DNA of 64,000 nt from assembly GCA_977017575.1 (NCBI GenBank), contig CDRNVI010000016.1:62001-126000 (forward strand), read 5' to 3'. The translations under genes and the position numbers were made by a program. Positions 37,946 to 49,170 of the stretch are shown piece by piece (position 1 is the stretch's first letter; every line of letters begins with the position of its first letter). The notes beneath the pieces are model-generated. The model worked only from the letters and a program-made list of their open reading frames with translations, was not told the origin of the DNA and did not search any database. The DNA is from Paramoeba atlantica. Its lineage: Eukaryota; Discosea.

Positions 37946-40900
37946 GTGAAGGTGAAGAAGACTCCAAAGATCAAGATAATAGGTTCCAAAACACTAGCCC
38001 CGAATTGGGCGGACCATGAGCCTCCGTGTGAAATCACATCGCGGAATCTAATCAAAATCAAAGCCAAGAACTTCCGCATCGGATCTACGAGTCAATCACA
38101 CGAGAACATAGCCCATGACGAAAACCATATCCAAGAGGACCCAGCCAAAGAAATGTCCGCAACAGAAAGCGAGACCAGTAATACAATGTGTCTGGACGAC
38201 GATGGATCGACGCAAGATCGAGTACAGGAGCTAATGACACAGGCCGGCAACAAATCGCCCGACCAAGTGTACAACATCGTTTCCAAGTGGGGCAAGGGTA
38301 CAGAATGTGTGATCGAATGGGGCTTCCGACAGAACACTACAAACTACAAGTCAAACGGCACCGTTGTAGGCAGGACCGTGCGAAAATCAACCGTGAAAGT
38401 CAAGATTTCATACGAGCCGGCTCTAGGTCACGATGGTCCATGCGGTTTTCTTTATCTTCCACCGTCCAATAAAATCAGAATCTGTAACCTCCAAGCCACT
38501 AAGTTATTCAAAATCGAGATGCCGACACAAAATTTGGAGGAACAAGCGGAGCACATCTCATGCGAAGACGGTCAGAGTGACCTTGATCCGCTCCCGCCTA
38601 TGGCTCAAATAGACCCATCTTTCGCGGTTCATGTTGTGGCGATTTTCCGTGCGATAATTCGGGGATATGCAGCGGCGGAGCTTGACTCAGAAAAAGAGGC
38701 GATATGGCACAAATTTTTGAATGCGCCTCGCGATTCACTTGCGACAGTACGTCAAGCAATTCGACGAAACCAAAAAGTAGCTCATGTTCGCAACGACCGA
38801 GAAAACTTGGAAGCTAGCAACTTGAGTGCGGAACAAGGGGCGGAGTTAGAAATTGACAGGCGTTCGATCAGGCACGCCCTACAGACGGCGCGGGCAGGAA
38901 ACCTTGGCAAAGCAACTCGGATCCTGGACAATGTCTACAAGGAATCAGCTCTCACTCCTGAAGAAAAAGTGCGAAAGCTTCAACAACTTCATCCTGAAGG
39001 CGACGCCATACGAATCCCGGAAGCAGACTTCCCACGGACTGGCGTTGTTGAGAAATCAGAGGTTCGCCTAGCGACCGAAAAATTATCCAGAGGCGCTTCA
39101 CCAGGACCAACCGGCCTGAGTGAAAGCATGATGCGACTGCTCGTAGACGACGAAGAGTCATGTCTTTCACTTTGCCACATGCTTCGGGATGTCATCAACG
39201 GCGAAGTTCCTCTGAATGTGCGAAAACGTCTAACCCGATGCAGAATCATCGCGCTAGCGAAACCTCAAAATGGAATTCGACCTATTGCGATGGGGGATAC
39301 CATTCTGAAGATTTGCGGCTCCATCCTTCTACAACGACATGAAAACGCTCTGCAAAATTTTTTCTCCCCAATTCAACGAGGCATTTTGCAAAAAAACGCA
39401 TGTGAGTCCATCGTTCACGAACTTTTAAATGAATACGAAGAAGGACATGCTCTCCTCACCGTCGATTTTAGCAACGCGTATAATACACCACAACGCAACG
39501 CCATTGCTGAGGCACTCCTTGGTAATCCCATTTTCAAGCCTTTCATGCGCCTATTCTACCTAGAATATGGGATTCCCTCTGAGCTGCTATTTTTTGCGCA
39601 CAATGCTCTGTTTGCTACCATCGAACGCTCTTCAGGAATTCGCCAAGGATCGGCACTTTCATCAATGTACTTCTGCGCACTTTTGCAAGGCCCGCTACGA
39701 GAACTCATGCACCTCTATCCTGACGTGAAGATCCGAGCATACCAAGACGATGTGACTTTGAGCTCCAAAAACGTGCAAGCATTGGAGGCAGCTTTCTTTT
39801 ACCTGCGTGAGATCGCCGCAGAGATGAACCTCCGAATTAATTTCCAGAAATGCGATTGGTTTCAGAAGAACATTCCCAACATAGCTCAGCCTCCTCCGTT
39901 GGAAAAACTTGGAGTAAACTTTTGCAGTGATGCGATAAAAGTCTTAGGCGCATACGTAGGTACAGACCAAGTCGTGGAAAATCTGCTGATCAAGAAAATG
40001 GAGAAACACAAGTGCCTATTCCGCAGGTTGTTGCTTATGGGTCCCAGTAATTTGTCTCTTGCCATTCTCCGCCGTTGTACGATTCCACGGCACGATTACC
40101 ATCTACGAGTACATCGGCCAGGCGCTACTTTCCAACTAGCACAATCCTTCGAGAACCAAGTAAACAAAGTTCTAGAAAAGTGGAGTGGAGCAGACGCAAA
40201 CGCCCTGAAACTCGCCGCTCTACCACAGAAACTCGGTGGCCTAGGCTTAATTTCCTCGACTCTGAAGCAAAAACATTTCTTCGAAACTGCCAGCAAATCT
40301 ATTGATGAGCACCTTAAACCCAATAACGCTCCGGTAGATCAGAAAGGCAGCGAAAAAGCTGTGAAACAACCGCAAAGTCGAGGAGAGGCAGCGCGCAAGC
40401 TATTGAAAAAGAAGCTAAGTGCAGAACACGATAAACAGATAACTGAGCTGCAGAAGGATTCTCACATGGGACTTTTATTGAAGCGTACAAAGGAATCAAA
40501 CATGCATTTAGAAAGCACCAGCAATTATGTAAACCCGTACCTCTTCCGATACACTTTGATGATGCGTTTGGGCATCGGATTACATAACGCACCGGCCGAT
40601 GTTATATGCCCTGGATGCTGTGGCCATGAATCTCCTACCAGCATTATACCACACGTCGCAGGATGCTCCCGGTGCTCGGGCATGAATTGCACCAGAAAGC
40701 ACTCACACATAGTGAGGTACCTCGCAGATTTGTGCTCCAAAGCTGGTCTCCCTTGTATTATCGAACCGCGCATCCATTCTTCGTTTTTCTGTACTAAGTG
40801 CAAGTGTTCCATCTCAGCGGAAGTAGCTGAACATCATCCTTGCAAAGCCCGCAGAATCCGATCCGGTCCTGATCTTGCTATTATGTGGCCCCACATGGGG

Positions 40901-41248
40901 GAGGTCCTGTATGATTTTACCGTTGTTCACACTTGTTGCAGCAGCTATGCCAAACAAACAAGTACAGCGCTGATGCAGCACGTGCTCGACAAGAAATTCA
41001 AGAAGTATGTTACGGAGAAAGGCGTAGAAAGCGACTCTTTTCGTTGCCTGGCCGCCTCTGACTGCGGTCTTCTGCACAACGACACCAAAACCCTCCTCAA
41101 GGCATTATCCCAACGAGCCAAACAAAAGTACGAAGACGTACGTGAGGCCTTCCAACTCGAGATAGAAAAGCTAGCAGCGTATACTATTGTATCGCAGCTC
41201 CGCGAGTATATTCCAGAAGCACATTGGATTGGTGGACTGCGTCAGTGA
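37946..41248 (+). CDS. REL LINE family B ORF: NWADHE domain, RT, CCHC finger, REL endonuclease
   Basis: Open for 1100 codons after the TGA at 37925. The N-terminal domain (LAPNWADHE, then SKWGKGTECVIEWGF and GFLYLPPSNKIRI) is shared only with the other family B copies; it has no zinc finger, and I do not recognise the fold. The RT has RGASPGPTGLSE, RPIAMGDTILK, VDFSNAYNTPQR, GIRQGSALSSMYF and the catalytic AYQDDVTLSS (about residue 600). The C-terminus has CPGC..HVAGC (about 888), CTKCKC, and REL box RSGPDLAIMW..YDFTVVHTCC (about 975-990). It ends GGLRQ-TGA. Start uncertain: no ATG directly precedes it in frame. Confidence 0.85.
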   Translation: MKVKKTPKIKIIGSKTLAPNWADHEPPCEITSRNLIKIKAKNFRIGSTSQSHENIAHDENHIQEDPAKEMSATESETSNTMCLDDDGSTQDRVQELMTQAGNKSPDQVYNIVSKWGKGTECVIEWGFRQNTTNYKSNGTVVGRTVRKSTVKVKISYEPALGHDGPCGFLYLPPSNKIRICNLQATKLFKIEMPTQNLEEQAEHISCEDGQSDLDPLPPMAQIDPSFAVHVVAIFRAIIRGYAAAELDSEKEAIWHKFLNAPRDSLATVRQAIRRNQKVAHVRNDRENLEASNLSAEQGAELEIDRRSIRHALQTARAGNLGKATRILDNVYKESALTPEEKVRKLQQLHPEGDAIRIPEADFPRTGVVEKSEVRLATEKLSRGASPGPTGLSESMMRLLVDDEESCLSLCHMLRDVINGEVPLNVRKRLTRCRIIALAKPQNGIRPIAMGDTILKICGSILLQRHENALQNFFSPIQRGILQKNACESIVHELLNEYEEGHALLTVDFSNAYNTPQRNAIAEALLGNPIFKPFMRLFYLEYGIPSELLFFAHNALFATIERSSGIRQGSALSSMYFCALLQGPLRELMHLYPDVKIRAYQDDVTLSSKNVQALEAAFFYLREIAAEMNLRINFQKCDWFQKNIPNIAQPPPLEKLGVNFCSDAIKVLGAYVGTDQVVENLLIKKMEKHKCLFRRLLLMGPSNLSLAILRRCTIPRHDYHLRVHRPGATFQLAQSFENQVNKVLEKWSGADANALKLAALPQKLGGLGLISSTLKQKHFFETASKSIDEHLKPNNAPVDQKGSEKAVKQPQSRGEAARKLLKKKLSAEHDKQITELQKDSHMGLLLKRTKESNMHLESTSNYVNPYLFRYTLMMRLGIGLHNAPADVICPGCCGHESPTSIIPHVAGCSRCSGMNCTRKHSHIVRYLADLCSKAGLPCIIEPRIHSSFFCTKCKCSISAEVAEHHPCKARRIRSGPDLAIMWPHMGEVLYDFTVVHTCCSSYAKQTSTALMQHVLDKKFKKYVTEKGVESDSFRCLAASDCGLLHNDTKTLLKALSQRAKQKYEDVREAFQLEIEKLAAYTIVSQLREYIPEAHWIGGLRQ

Positions 41249-41614
41249 GTCGACCAACAAGTTCGCACATTAGAAAAGCTCTTAAAAGTTCTTATTATTA
41301 TTCACAACGATTATCCGTGTTTAGAATGCCTGCGAGATTTAGGATAATACGAACGATCTTTGGGAGAAGGCTCAGAAAAAAAAAAAAAAAATTTAGGATG
41401 ATTGATATAATGGCCCTTGGGGGCACATAATATTTATATTATGAGATATGATTTGTTTGTTTTGTTTAGAGACTTAGTCCTTGGAGCATCCAGTAATTTG
41501 TGCCATATGGCAGTTTTCTCTGATTCTAAAATGGTTTTAAAAAAAAAAAAAAAAACTGAACTGTTGTTCTACGGGAAAGATGGTACGCTACACGGCACGG
41601 TTAGTAGTTCTCGA
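41249..41614 (+). other. 3' part of LINE B1 insertion: UTR, poly(A), YR-repeat-like scrap
   Basis: The UTR with a TTATTATT stretch leads to poly(A) 41379-41393, then 150 bp with GGCCCTTGGGGGCACATA (as in YR A-repeats), a second A-run at 41540-41556, and 60 bp before the TSD. No gene seen. Confidence 0.5.
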
Positions 41615-42371
41615 GGGAACTTTGTTCCTCCCCGTCGGCCAGCATCATGCTCCGCGACCGTGCCGCTGTCGGCACAGGCCCATTGCTTGCGCCCTCTCGT
41701 ACAACAAGAGAAGGGTTAACAAGGCAAGCTGGGAGTGGTCGAAAGACCCGGTTCGGAACATGCATGAGGAAGATGGGAGCGCGAATGGATTGGAGAAGAC
41801 CTCGCCTCCCCCCTTCTTTATCATCAAAAACCCTCTTGTGGCGTAGGTGCGAGGCGAGGCAGAGGGAGACCTTACCCTCCCTGGAAAGGTGGAAGTTCGG
41901 TAAGGGGAAGTGGGAAAGTTGGGAAGTGGGAAAGTTGGGAAGTGGGAAGGTTGGGAAGTGGGAAAGTTGGTTTGCTAGTTTTTATATAGTTGTTAAAAAG
42001 AGGAAAAAGATTTAAATAAAGAAAAAATAATCTTTAAAAAAAAAAGACAAAAAACAAAAAAAAAAAAAAACAAAAAAAACGACGTGGCCTCCACGTCTCC
42101 CACCCTCGTACGGCAACCAAAAGTATTTATTACTGCTAACGGGGTGGGAGCGGAGGTGCAGGACCATACGGGCCTGGGTGCATGCGGATCGGTGAGTGGG
42201 GTAGGGAGTGAGGGAAGGGAAGTACGAGAGGGCTAAGAGGAGTAGGTGTGGAAAGTATGGGGAGTAAGGGAAAGTGAAGGGCCGTAAGTGTGGAAATTGT
42301 GGAAAAGTTGGACTCCATACATAAAAAGTTAGACTCAATACTATTCCCCCCAATTATTTGCAAAAAAAAAA
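41615..42371 (+). other. Rest of LINE A4 3' UTR, then a G-rich non-coding stretch
   Basis: The family A UTR hairpins run to about 41770, followed by GAGGCAGAGGGAGACC and several GGGAAGTGGGAAAGTT repeats to 41965. A-rich sequence follows (42030-42080), then a G-rich block of unknown origin (42130-42300). It ends CCCCCAATTATTTGC plus nine As, resembling a shortened repeat P end. No gene is seen. Confidence 0.5.
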
Positions 42372-43406
42372 TAGAATATATTTCATACCCCTTTCGTAAC
42401 GTACTCTGTTTACGTAAGATACTGGTTGTCCGATCGGGACATCGGCTTTGTATTTATGTTCTAAAGCTAGATTATGACTTTTTGGCCAGCATATAAATCG
42501 ACGTCGGGCACCACTGTCTCTTTCTTCAAAAGTCGTAAACGGTATTATCTGAGCCTTCGTTGGATGGCTTTCCAATTCTTCATAAGTCACGCGCCGTATT
42601 ATTTCCGACTTCAGAAGTTTACTGATATCATTTTGTGACAGAGTTGAGCTCTTTACGGAACACAAATTTACATTTGTCTCTAAACACTGAGGATTGGTTA
42701 GTAACTTCCATACCTCGTCAAAACGACACTTCATTTCCGGTTGCATCCAGCTTCTTATGCGAGCAATATCCAAAGAAGGCACTGATGGGGCATGAAGAGG
42801 AAGTTTCATTTCGTCAGGGGTGGGTGGCTGCATCATTCGATGGGGGCGAGACCATACTCTCCGGGTGGAAAATTGGGCATCTTTGTCTAGTGTATCCCAG
42901 CTTAAATTTAGATCGGTGAGAAATCGAGCTTTCAAAGGAGCCTTGTCGTACTCTGCGTTCCTAAAGCTCGCGCGGTGTGCTCGTTCACCCCCGAGTATCG
43001 TAGCAGGGAAGGGAGCTGGCGGTGGTTCGCGATACGCATCACCTCCTCCAATGTGATACGTTTGCCGGCTACATGTTCCATCAACTGGTGAATAGCCCCC
43101 CGTTTGATGGAATGGGAGGAGTATCCTCTGCCCAGATGGCGCCGAAAGAAACGAGTGATTTCCATTGAGCTCAGGGTAGAAATATGAGTGTTGGGGGAAA
43201 GGCAACGTAGGTATTGATATATTTGGTTCGTGTAGGCCCCTTCTATAACTACCATTGTGTCCGGGCGAAAAGGGTGAGCTTTGGTTGTTTTCGTCTTGTG
43301 CCCCCAGTACAGGATGATGCAGTCCGGTCGTGCCACTATGAAATCCCTTCGTTTCAAAAGCGCGACTTCCCCCGCACGAGATGCGGTTTTGTAGGCAATC
43401 AGTACT

Positions 43407-45712
43407 TTCGGACGAAGAAACTTTACAAAAACTCCAAGACCTCCACCCGCAAAGCTCTTATGAATTCGATCTTCCCAGAGACGCTCCGATTCTCGGTGGT
43501 CTGCATCCCACTGAGTTACGTTCCGCCGGGTTACGCCTCGCCAAGGGAGCCAGCCCGGGGCCCACGGGAATGACAGACACGATCGTCCGTATCCTGATAG
43601 ATGATCCCGTCTGTTGTGCGAATTTCTGTCATATGCTCATGGACCTTGTGAATGGCTTTCTCTCAAAAGACGTAATGCGGCGGTTAACGAGATCAAGACT
43701 CATTGCAATACCCAAGACCAATGGGGGTGTCCGTCCAGTGGCAGTTGGGGAAGTGATAATGAAACTAGCAGGTTTGGTTTTGGTGCAACGTTTCGAAGTC
43801 ACTCTCCGACCACTTTTCGCTCCGATACAACAGGGAGTGATGGCGAAGTCCGGCTGCGAAAGGGTTGTACATACATTGAATTCCCTATACAAGGAAGGTT
43901 CATGTATCATGTCAATCGACGTCAAGAACGCGTTCAACGCCCCATCAAGAAATGACCTGGCCAGAGCAGTTTACGGATTGGCGACACTTCGACCATTCCA
44001 AATTCTTTCATGCCGAGTACGCAGCTCCTTCAGAACTTCTCTATTACGGTCACGAAGGCAAGCACGTCGGTACCATTCTAAGTACGAACGGAGTAAGACA
44101 AGGCTCGACCCTTTCGACGGTGTACTTCTGCGCGTTGCTTCAACCAGTGTTGGAAACTCTGGCGGCAAAGTATCCGAAAGTTAAAATAAATGCCTATGTT
44201 GACGACATCACACTAGCTTCTCACAACCCCGAAGAGTTGACAGATGCTTTCCTATACCTCCGCGAGCTACTGACGCATCAAAGCTTATTTGTGGCGAGCC
44301 ACAAATGCATATGGTTCGGTGGGAAACGGAAAAAGCGTATGCCACACGTACTTCGAGACGCGGGAGTCACGGGGGAAGACGAGGCGTTCAAAGTACTGGG
44401 AGCGTTCGTTGGAGATGATAAAGTTGTGAGTCAATGTTTGTCGAAGTCGCTGGAGAAACACAATGACATATTCCGTCGACTCAAGCGCATGGGCCCTAGC
44501 AACCTGTCATGCAAGATTCTCTCCAAGTGTGTCAATGTAAGACAGACATATCATATGCGTGTTCACAATCCCGCCGCCTCCGAAAATTCAGCGGAGGGCT
44601 TTGACACGGAAACTGAGAAAGTGGTCGAATTGTGGTTCGGAGAATTAAATGAAGAACAAATGTCGCTAATACGCATGCCAACGAAGAAAGGGGGCTTAGG
44701 ATTAACAGCATGCGCAACGACAAGAAGGGCAGCATATGAATCATCCAGGTACTCGGTTCTTGAGCAACAAGTGAACAACTCAGCTCGGACCGACAACCTC
44801 GAAATACAAAGCGCCCACGACCAGCAGCACACAAGTATTCCTCCCAATGACACAACAACTACGGCAGCCCAGATACACTCTAGAACCTGGAAGAAATTGA
44901 CAAGCGGCACATCGGACATGTCCAAAATACTCGAGAAAGTAGCATTCAAAGGAAACAGCGAGTGGGTACTGTCGGACACAAAATTAATTCCACCCCACCT
45001 CTTCCGACTTGCCATAATGCCGAGACTTGGAATTGCACATCCGGATTTGCCCTCCCATATTATTTGTCCAGGGTGCAAAATTCTTCTGAATTCTGACAAC
45101 ATGATACGTCATATTACAGGATGCTCAAAATGCGCTGGTTTAAACGCAACGGTAAAGCACAGCACCCTGGTCAACTTCCTATACGAATTGTGCTTAAAAA
45201 CCGGCATTCCGTGTGAAAAGGAGCCTCGAACTTTTTCCACCCTCCGTTGCACACAATGCAACGAGATGGTTGAACCAAACCACAAACGGACCCACGAACG
45301 AGCATGTGGAGGCAGATCTTTCCGTCGGTCCGGGCCAGATCTCGTTATCTATTGGGCAAGTGGGGAAATATATTACGACCTAACCGTTGTACATGAACTC
45401 GCTCCCTCCAATCTTGCGACGAAATGCGCCCAGCTGTTTCGAGAGGCCTCCAAGCGCAAACACGACACATACGTGAAATCTGGAAAAATATCGGAAAGCT
45501 CCTTTCAATGTATCCCCATCCTGTCAGGAGGCGCGATGCACACGAACACGCAATCCCTGCTCTCAGCACTTGCGGACGCTAGCGGAAGTCAGAGACAACA
45601 AATCAAATCAGAGTTCCAGGTATTGTTACAGGAGCTGAATGGTGCAGTGGCGTACTCACAACTTAGGAAATACATATCACGGGACAGAAAAGAAAGTGAA
45701 CTCACCTTTTGA
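43407..45712 (+). pseudogene. REL LINE family C ORF (RT and REL endonuclease), one frameshift
   Basis: It starts in the pre-RT region (SDEETLQKLQDLHPQ). RT: KGASPGPTGMTD, RPVAVGEVIMK, IDVKNAFNAPSR, GVRQGSTLSTVYF and the catalytic AYVDDITLAS. C-terminus: CPGC..HITGC finger, CTQCNE..HERAC, REL box RSGPDLVIYW..YDLTVVHELA, then LSGGAMHTNTQSLL and LLQELNGAVAYSQL. The protein passes from one frame to the next near 44000 (between RPFQ and FFHAEY), consistent with one inserted base or two lost; otherwise it is open to the TGA at 45710. It is related to family B but distinct in the YVDD box and GGAMH block. Confidence 0.82.
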
Positions 45713-45938
45713 GACGATTGCGTCAGACGAAGAAAAGAAGACGAAGTTGTCAGGCTACGAAGTTTACTTTGAAACAGACCTTTTTCTTATGTAGTGTTCT
45801 TTGTCACTGTTCTTTATAAAAAGTGAATCAAAATCTCAAATTCAAGTTCGTTGAATATAAAGAATGAATAATGAAATTACAACACTTCTTTGCAAACAAC
45901 AAAAAAACAAAACATAGGCAGCTCTTTTTAAACGGCAT
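43407..45938 (+). mobile_element. REL LINE family C, 5'-truncated, inside YR element D3
   Basis: 2532 bp flanked by the 9-bp TSD ATCAGTACT (43398-43406 and 45939-45947) within the YR gene of D3, in the opposite orientation. It holds most of the RT and the whole C-terminal half, plus a 226-bp AT-rich 3' UTR without a clear poly(A). Confidence 0.8.
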
Positions 45939-48060
45939 ATCAGTACTGTAGCTGCCATTTCTGACGTCATAAATGGTAGCAACTTGTTCAGTTGTGCCTT
46001 GGTCAAAGGCTGGGCTTGTTGAAATGGAATTTGCGATCCGCGTCGAATTAGTGACTTTAGCAGAAGACGGGAATGCGTTGCTAGCTTCCCGGACTGTACC
46101 ATCAATGCTATAAGGTGCTTCAGATACGTTTCTTTCGTTTGGAGTGACAAGGACATGTCGTTTATTAGTTTTACGACATCGTCGAATAATTTGAGACGGC
46201 GGGAATGCAACATTCGTAGCAGGCGGGCACGCGTTAACCATGTTGTCTGACACCACATTGGAACTAATGCTTGTTGTGTCGTCCATTTTCTTATGCCCAT
46301 GACTTCCATTACAAATTGAACTTCCTCGCTGTAAGATCTTCTTTGGAATGCTGCTCTTGCTAGGGTGCGACGTTGCGGTAAAGAAACTAGCTTGCTTTTT
46401 TGACTTAATGTAATTGTCTTCAATTGTCCGTGAACCGGAGTTATCCTCTTTTCGCTCTGGAATTTTATTGGTTGAGATGGATTTGTACTTATTTTGATCG
46501 TTTTTACCGAACGGGTGCGACGTTGCGGTAGAGAAACTAACTTGCTTTTTTGACTTAATGTAATTTGATGGTCGGAATGAAACTTGCTGGACTGTGATTG
46601 TTTTAAAACTTTTTTCATATTCTGGTTTTGATTTATTGTAGAAAGAACTTTTAAACCTATTTTTGACTGGCTTTTGCCACGGGGGCGGACTTCGGAGAGT
46701 CAACTTCGCGGGCCAGACCCCCTCCCGCGAAAACCCGCTCTTCCATAGCTTCCTGCTGTAGTGCTCGACGTGGCGCCGTATCCTCCACGAAACGATCCTC
46801 GATAAGAAACATGTCCACCACGCCCTCGACCTCGTCCGCGCGAACCATAGGAAATGCTCTGACGTATCGTATTTCCCAATGTATCATCGCTGCGTTGAGT
46901 TTCGTAGCGAGTCCTTACGTACGTTGAATCAGCCCCACGAAGGACGCCTTGTGTTATACGCACTTTGTCAAGTAACTTTTGTCCTATGCTTGCTTGATGT
47001 GGATCCTCCAAGTCAATACCTCCCCGACGGAACGCATCGCGCATCCATTCTCGCAATAGGCTCCAATGAAAGGCCGAATCTTCCGTCATTATTGCTGGCA
47101 ATTCTAGGTCGATACGAATACGATGCTCTAGTAAATCGACACTGTGCTGATCGACCGATCGGAGGTACTCATTCCACGTCCGAACATCGTGAAACACAAA
47201 CTTCCCAGGCACTTCTTCGCACGGTTCAAATTCTGATGCGTCCTCAATCTTCCCAGGCATTATTGGAATCTGGTTAACGACGTGAACTCTTGTGTAGATG
47301 ACACCATCCTTTGGGAAAGGAAAGTCCCCTTTTTCGTATTTAACAATCAAATTGGGATTTCCATCATCATCGTTACCCGCCTTTGGGTTGCCTCGCCATG
47401 TTATTGCGGTAAGTGGGCCGTTTTTCTCGAGGTACCAGGTTACTTCGATTTCAACCTCATTTTCTTCCAGTAGTGCTGTAATGCGTAAAACCTTCTCTTG
47501 CACTTCGTCCTCTGAAAGAGGTTGCGCGGACATCGCTGGGTTTCGGGTTATGTTTCTCACCGAAGTCTGAGAGAAGCTAAAGGGCTGACGCGTAGGTTTT
47601 GAATAAGCGCCTCTAATCGTTCATCTGACTGTGTAGTACGGCGCTCCCAAAATGACTGCTGCTCCTGTTGGGCTTTCAGAAGTGTCTCAAGTTGTCTTGA
47701 TAGTCCACCAAATACTTCCAGCATCTGGTTGGCAGATTGGACCCGCGGATCAACAGCACCATTTTGTGCGCTTGCCGCAGTTTGCGAACTCGTTTCTTCT
47801 TCTACTACACGGCTAAAGGGGTTCGCGAGTCTCGGTACAGAACGGGATCGTTGACGCGTCGCTCTGCGCTTGTTCAGATTTGGATAAATTGGAATTGGCT
47901 CCTCTGTGTCCTCTTCAGGAGAAATAGCATGCTCTGGGCGTATTGCGGCTTGCGCAGCGGCCTGAGATCGAGTTGTCGGCATAAAACTTTTTCTTTTCAA
48001 ATAGCGGAAATGTTCTAACACGTACAACAATAATGATAATAATGCCATATGTTTTCGATA

Positions 48061-49170
48061 TAAGACGTAATCAAAATTACTTTCTCAAGTTTACATATAT
48101 GATCGCTTCGCATGGAGATTGGATCCGATATAAAAAAAAAAAAGTTTGTTCCCCCCCATGTTCCCCCCCATGTGCCCCTTCTCCCCGCCACGCCTCCACC
48201 ACTCTCCCCGCTGCCCTCCCCGCCGCCCTCCCCGCCGCCCTCCCCGCCGCCCTCCCGACCCGCTCCGCCACCCGCCGCGCCTGCCCCCTCCTGCCCCCTG
48301 TGCCCCCCCTATGCCGCCGCTCTGTGTGTCGCCCCTTTGCCGCCCCGTGCTCACTGCCTCCCTCCCCGCCGTACTCCACACCCGTGCTCCCTGTCGTGAT
48401 CCCTGCCGTGCTCTTTGCCGCGCCCCCCACTGACTGCGCTGCCCTCTTCGCCCGCCCTCTCTGTCATTCCTTGTGTGTTCTCCCCTTGCGCGGCGCTGCC
48501 CTGTGCCGCTCCCTGTGCCGCCCCCTGTGCCGCTCCCTGTGCCGCTCCCTGTGCCGCCCCCTGTGCCGCCCTCTCTCCCGCTTCCTGTGCCACCCCTTGC
48601 GCCGCCCCTTGTGCTGCCGCCCGAGAATGGCGCCCCCGGTACCGAACATAACAAGGTACTAAAAAACTAGGGTAGGCGTCATTCGCGCTTTTTGAACGTA
48701 CTTTTTTCTTTTTTTCTGCGGCTTGCAACTAGCCCATGATAACGGGGCTAGGGTAACAATTTGGAGAGATACGAGCTCGTTGAAGCTGAGGTTTGGCCTG
48801 TTGAAGCTGAGGAGCCAAGTCCGCTCGAGGGGACACCACCCTAGAAGACTTGGTCCGTTGAAGCTGAGGTGCTAAAACCGTTGAAGCTGAGAGTCGACAC
48901 TCCCAAACTATGCCAGCAAGCAGGCAAGGGGTCAAGGAGCACTGCTTTTTGGCAGTGTCGGGGTGTGGCGAACCCCACCAACCTAGCTAATCCAGCTTCC
49001 CGCAGCGGACTTTCAGTCTGCGCGTTAGCTGGATCGGCTTGCATCGGCTCTGTGCTGCGCTCCTTTTAGGTCTGCGCACGGGTCGTGCGGGTCGGAGCTA
49101 CCTTCGGCTCTCTCCGAGGAGGCAACACCCCGTCTACGAGATTTTTACCTGAAAAACAAACAACAAACAA
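48061..49170 (+). repeat. C-rich minisatellite and SINE-like/LINE-UTR composite
   Basis: A short AT-rich stretch is followed by a C-rich tract (48150-48640) with degenerate CCGCCCTCC and CCCTGTGCCGCT repeats. Next is one unit of the covarying hairpin motif (48634-48674, arms GGTACC/GGTACT, outer arms GAATGGCGCC/GGCGTCATTC). A UTR-like block follows with TTGAAGCTGAGG repeats (48779-48890), GC-rich hairpins, a GAGGAGGCAACACC box and an ACAAACAACAAACAAC tail (49149-49170). It is built like the SINE at 52262 joined to the LINE UTR at 14.0 kb. No credible protein. Confidence 0.6.

Larger units (their letters stand above)
37716..41614 (+). mobile_element. REL LINE family B, copy B1, full length
   Basis: It inserted in the 3' UTR of LINE A4 with the 9-bp TSD GGGAACTTT. 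It holds a short upstream frame, a 1100-codon ORF, a UTR and a poly(A) at 41379-41393. The last 220 bp before the right TSD hold a piece resembling a YR A-repeat (GGCCCTTGGGGGC hairpin near 41412) and a second A-run, so the 3' part is composite. Confidence 0.8.
33944..42000 (+). mobile_element. REL LINE family A, copy A4, full length, with LINE B1 in its 3' UTR
   Basis: It runs from the leader at 33944 through a 1192-codon ORF to a 3' UTR interrupted by LINE B1 (37716-41614; TSD GGGAACTTT at 37707-37715 and 41615-41623). The UTR resumes with the usual hairpins (CGGCCAGCAT, GTGCCGCTGTCGGCAC, GGTCGAAAGACC). The right end is soft, in AAGTTGGG repeats before 42000. It is the only family A copy in the window with an intact N-terminus. 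Confidence 0.82.
42372..48060 (-). mobile_element. YR retroelement D3 (minus), broken, split by a family C LINE
   Basis: Fossil of a YR element read on minus. From the right: an acidic, coiled-coil-like frame (47557-48048), a gag-like gene with an Arg/Gly-rich end (46700-47560), the YR gene (start 46618) split by the family C LINE at 43407-45938, the rest of the YR gene (GYSSHSIKRGA, LLRYSGV; to about 42932) and the start of RT (to about 42400). The RT remainder is absent. Gag and YR share one register with an overlapping open frame in -1, as in D1 and D2. It looks older than D1/D2 and clearly incomplete; one large insertion is visible. Confidence 0.78.

Noticed and set aside
48033-48728. Long overlapping frames on both strands in the C-rich tract (up to 209 residues)
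   Set aside because: They are Pro/Arg/Ala or Gly/Arg low-complexity translations of a minisatellite, present in several frames at once, with no homology to anything I recognise.
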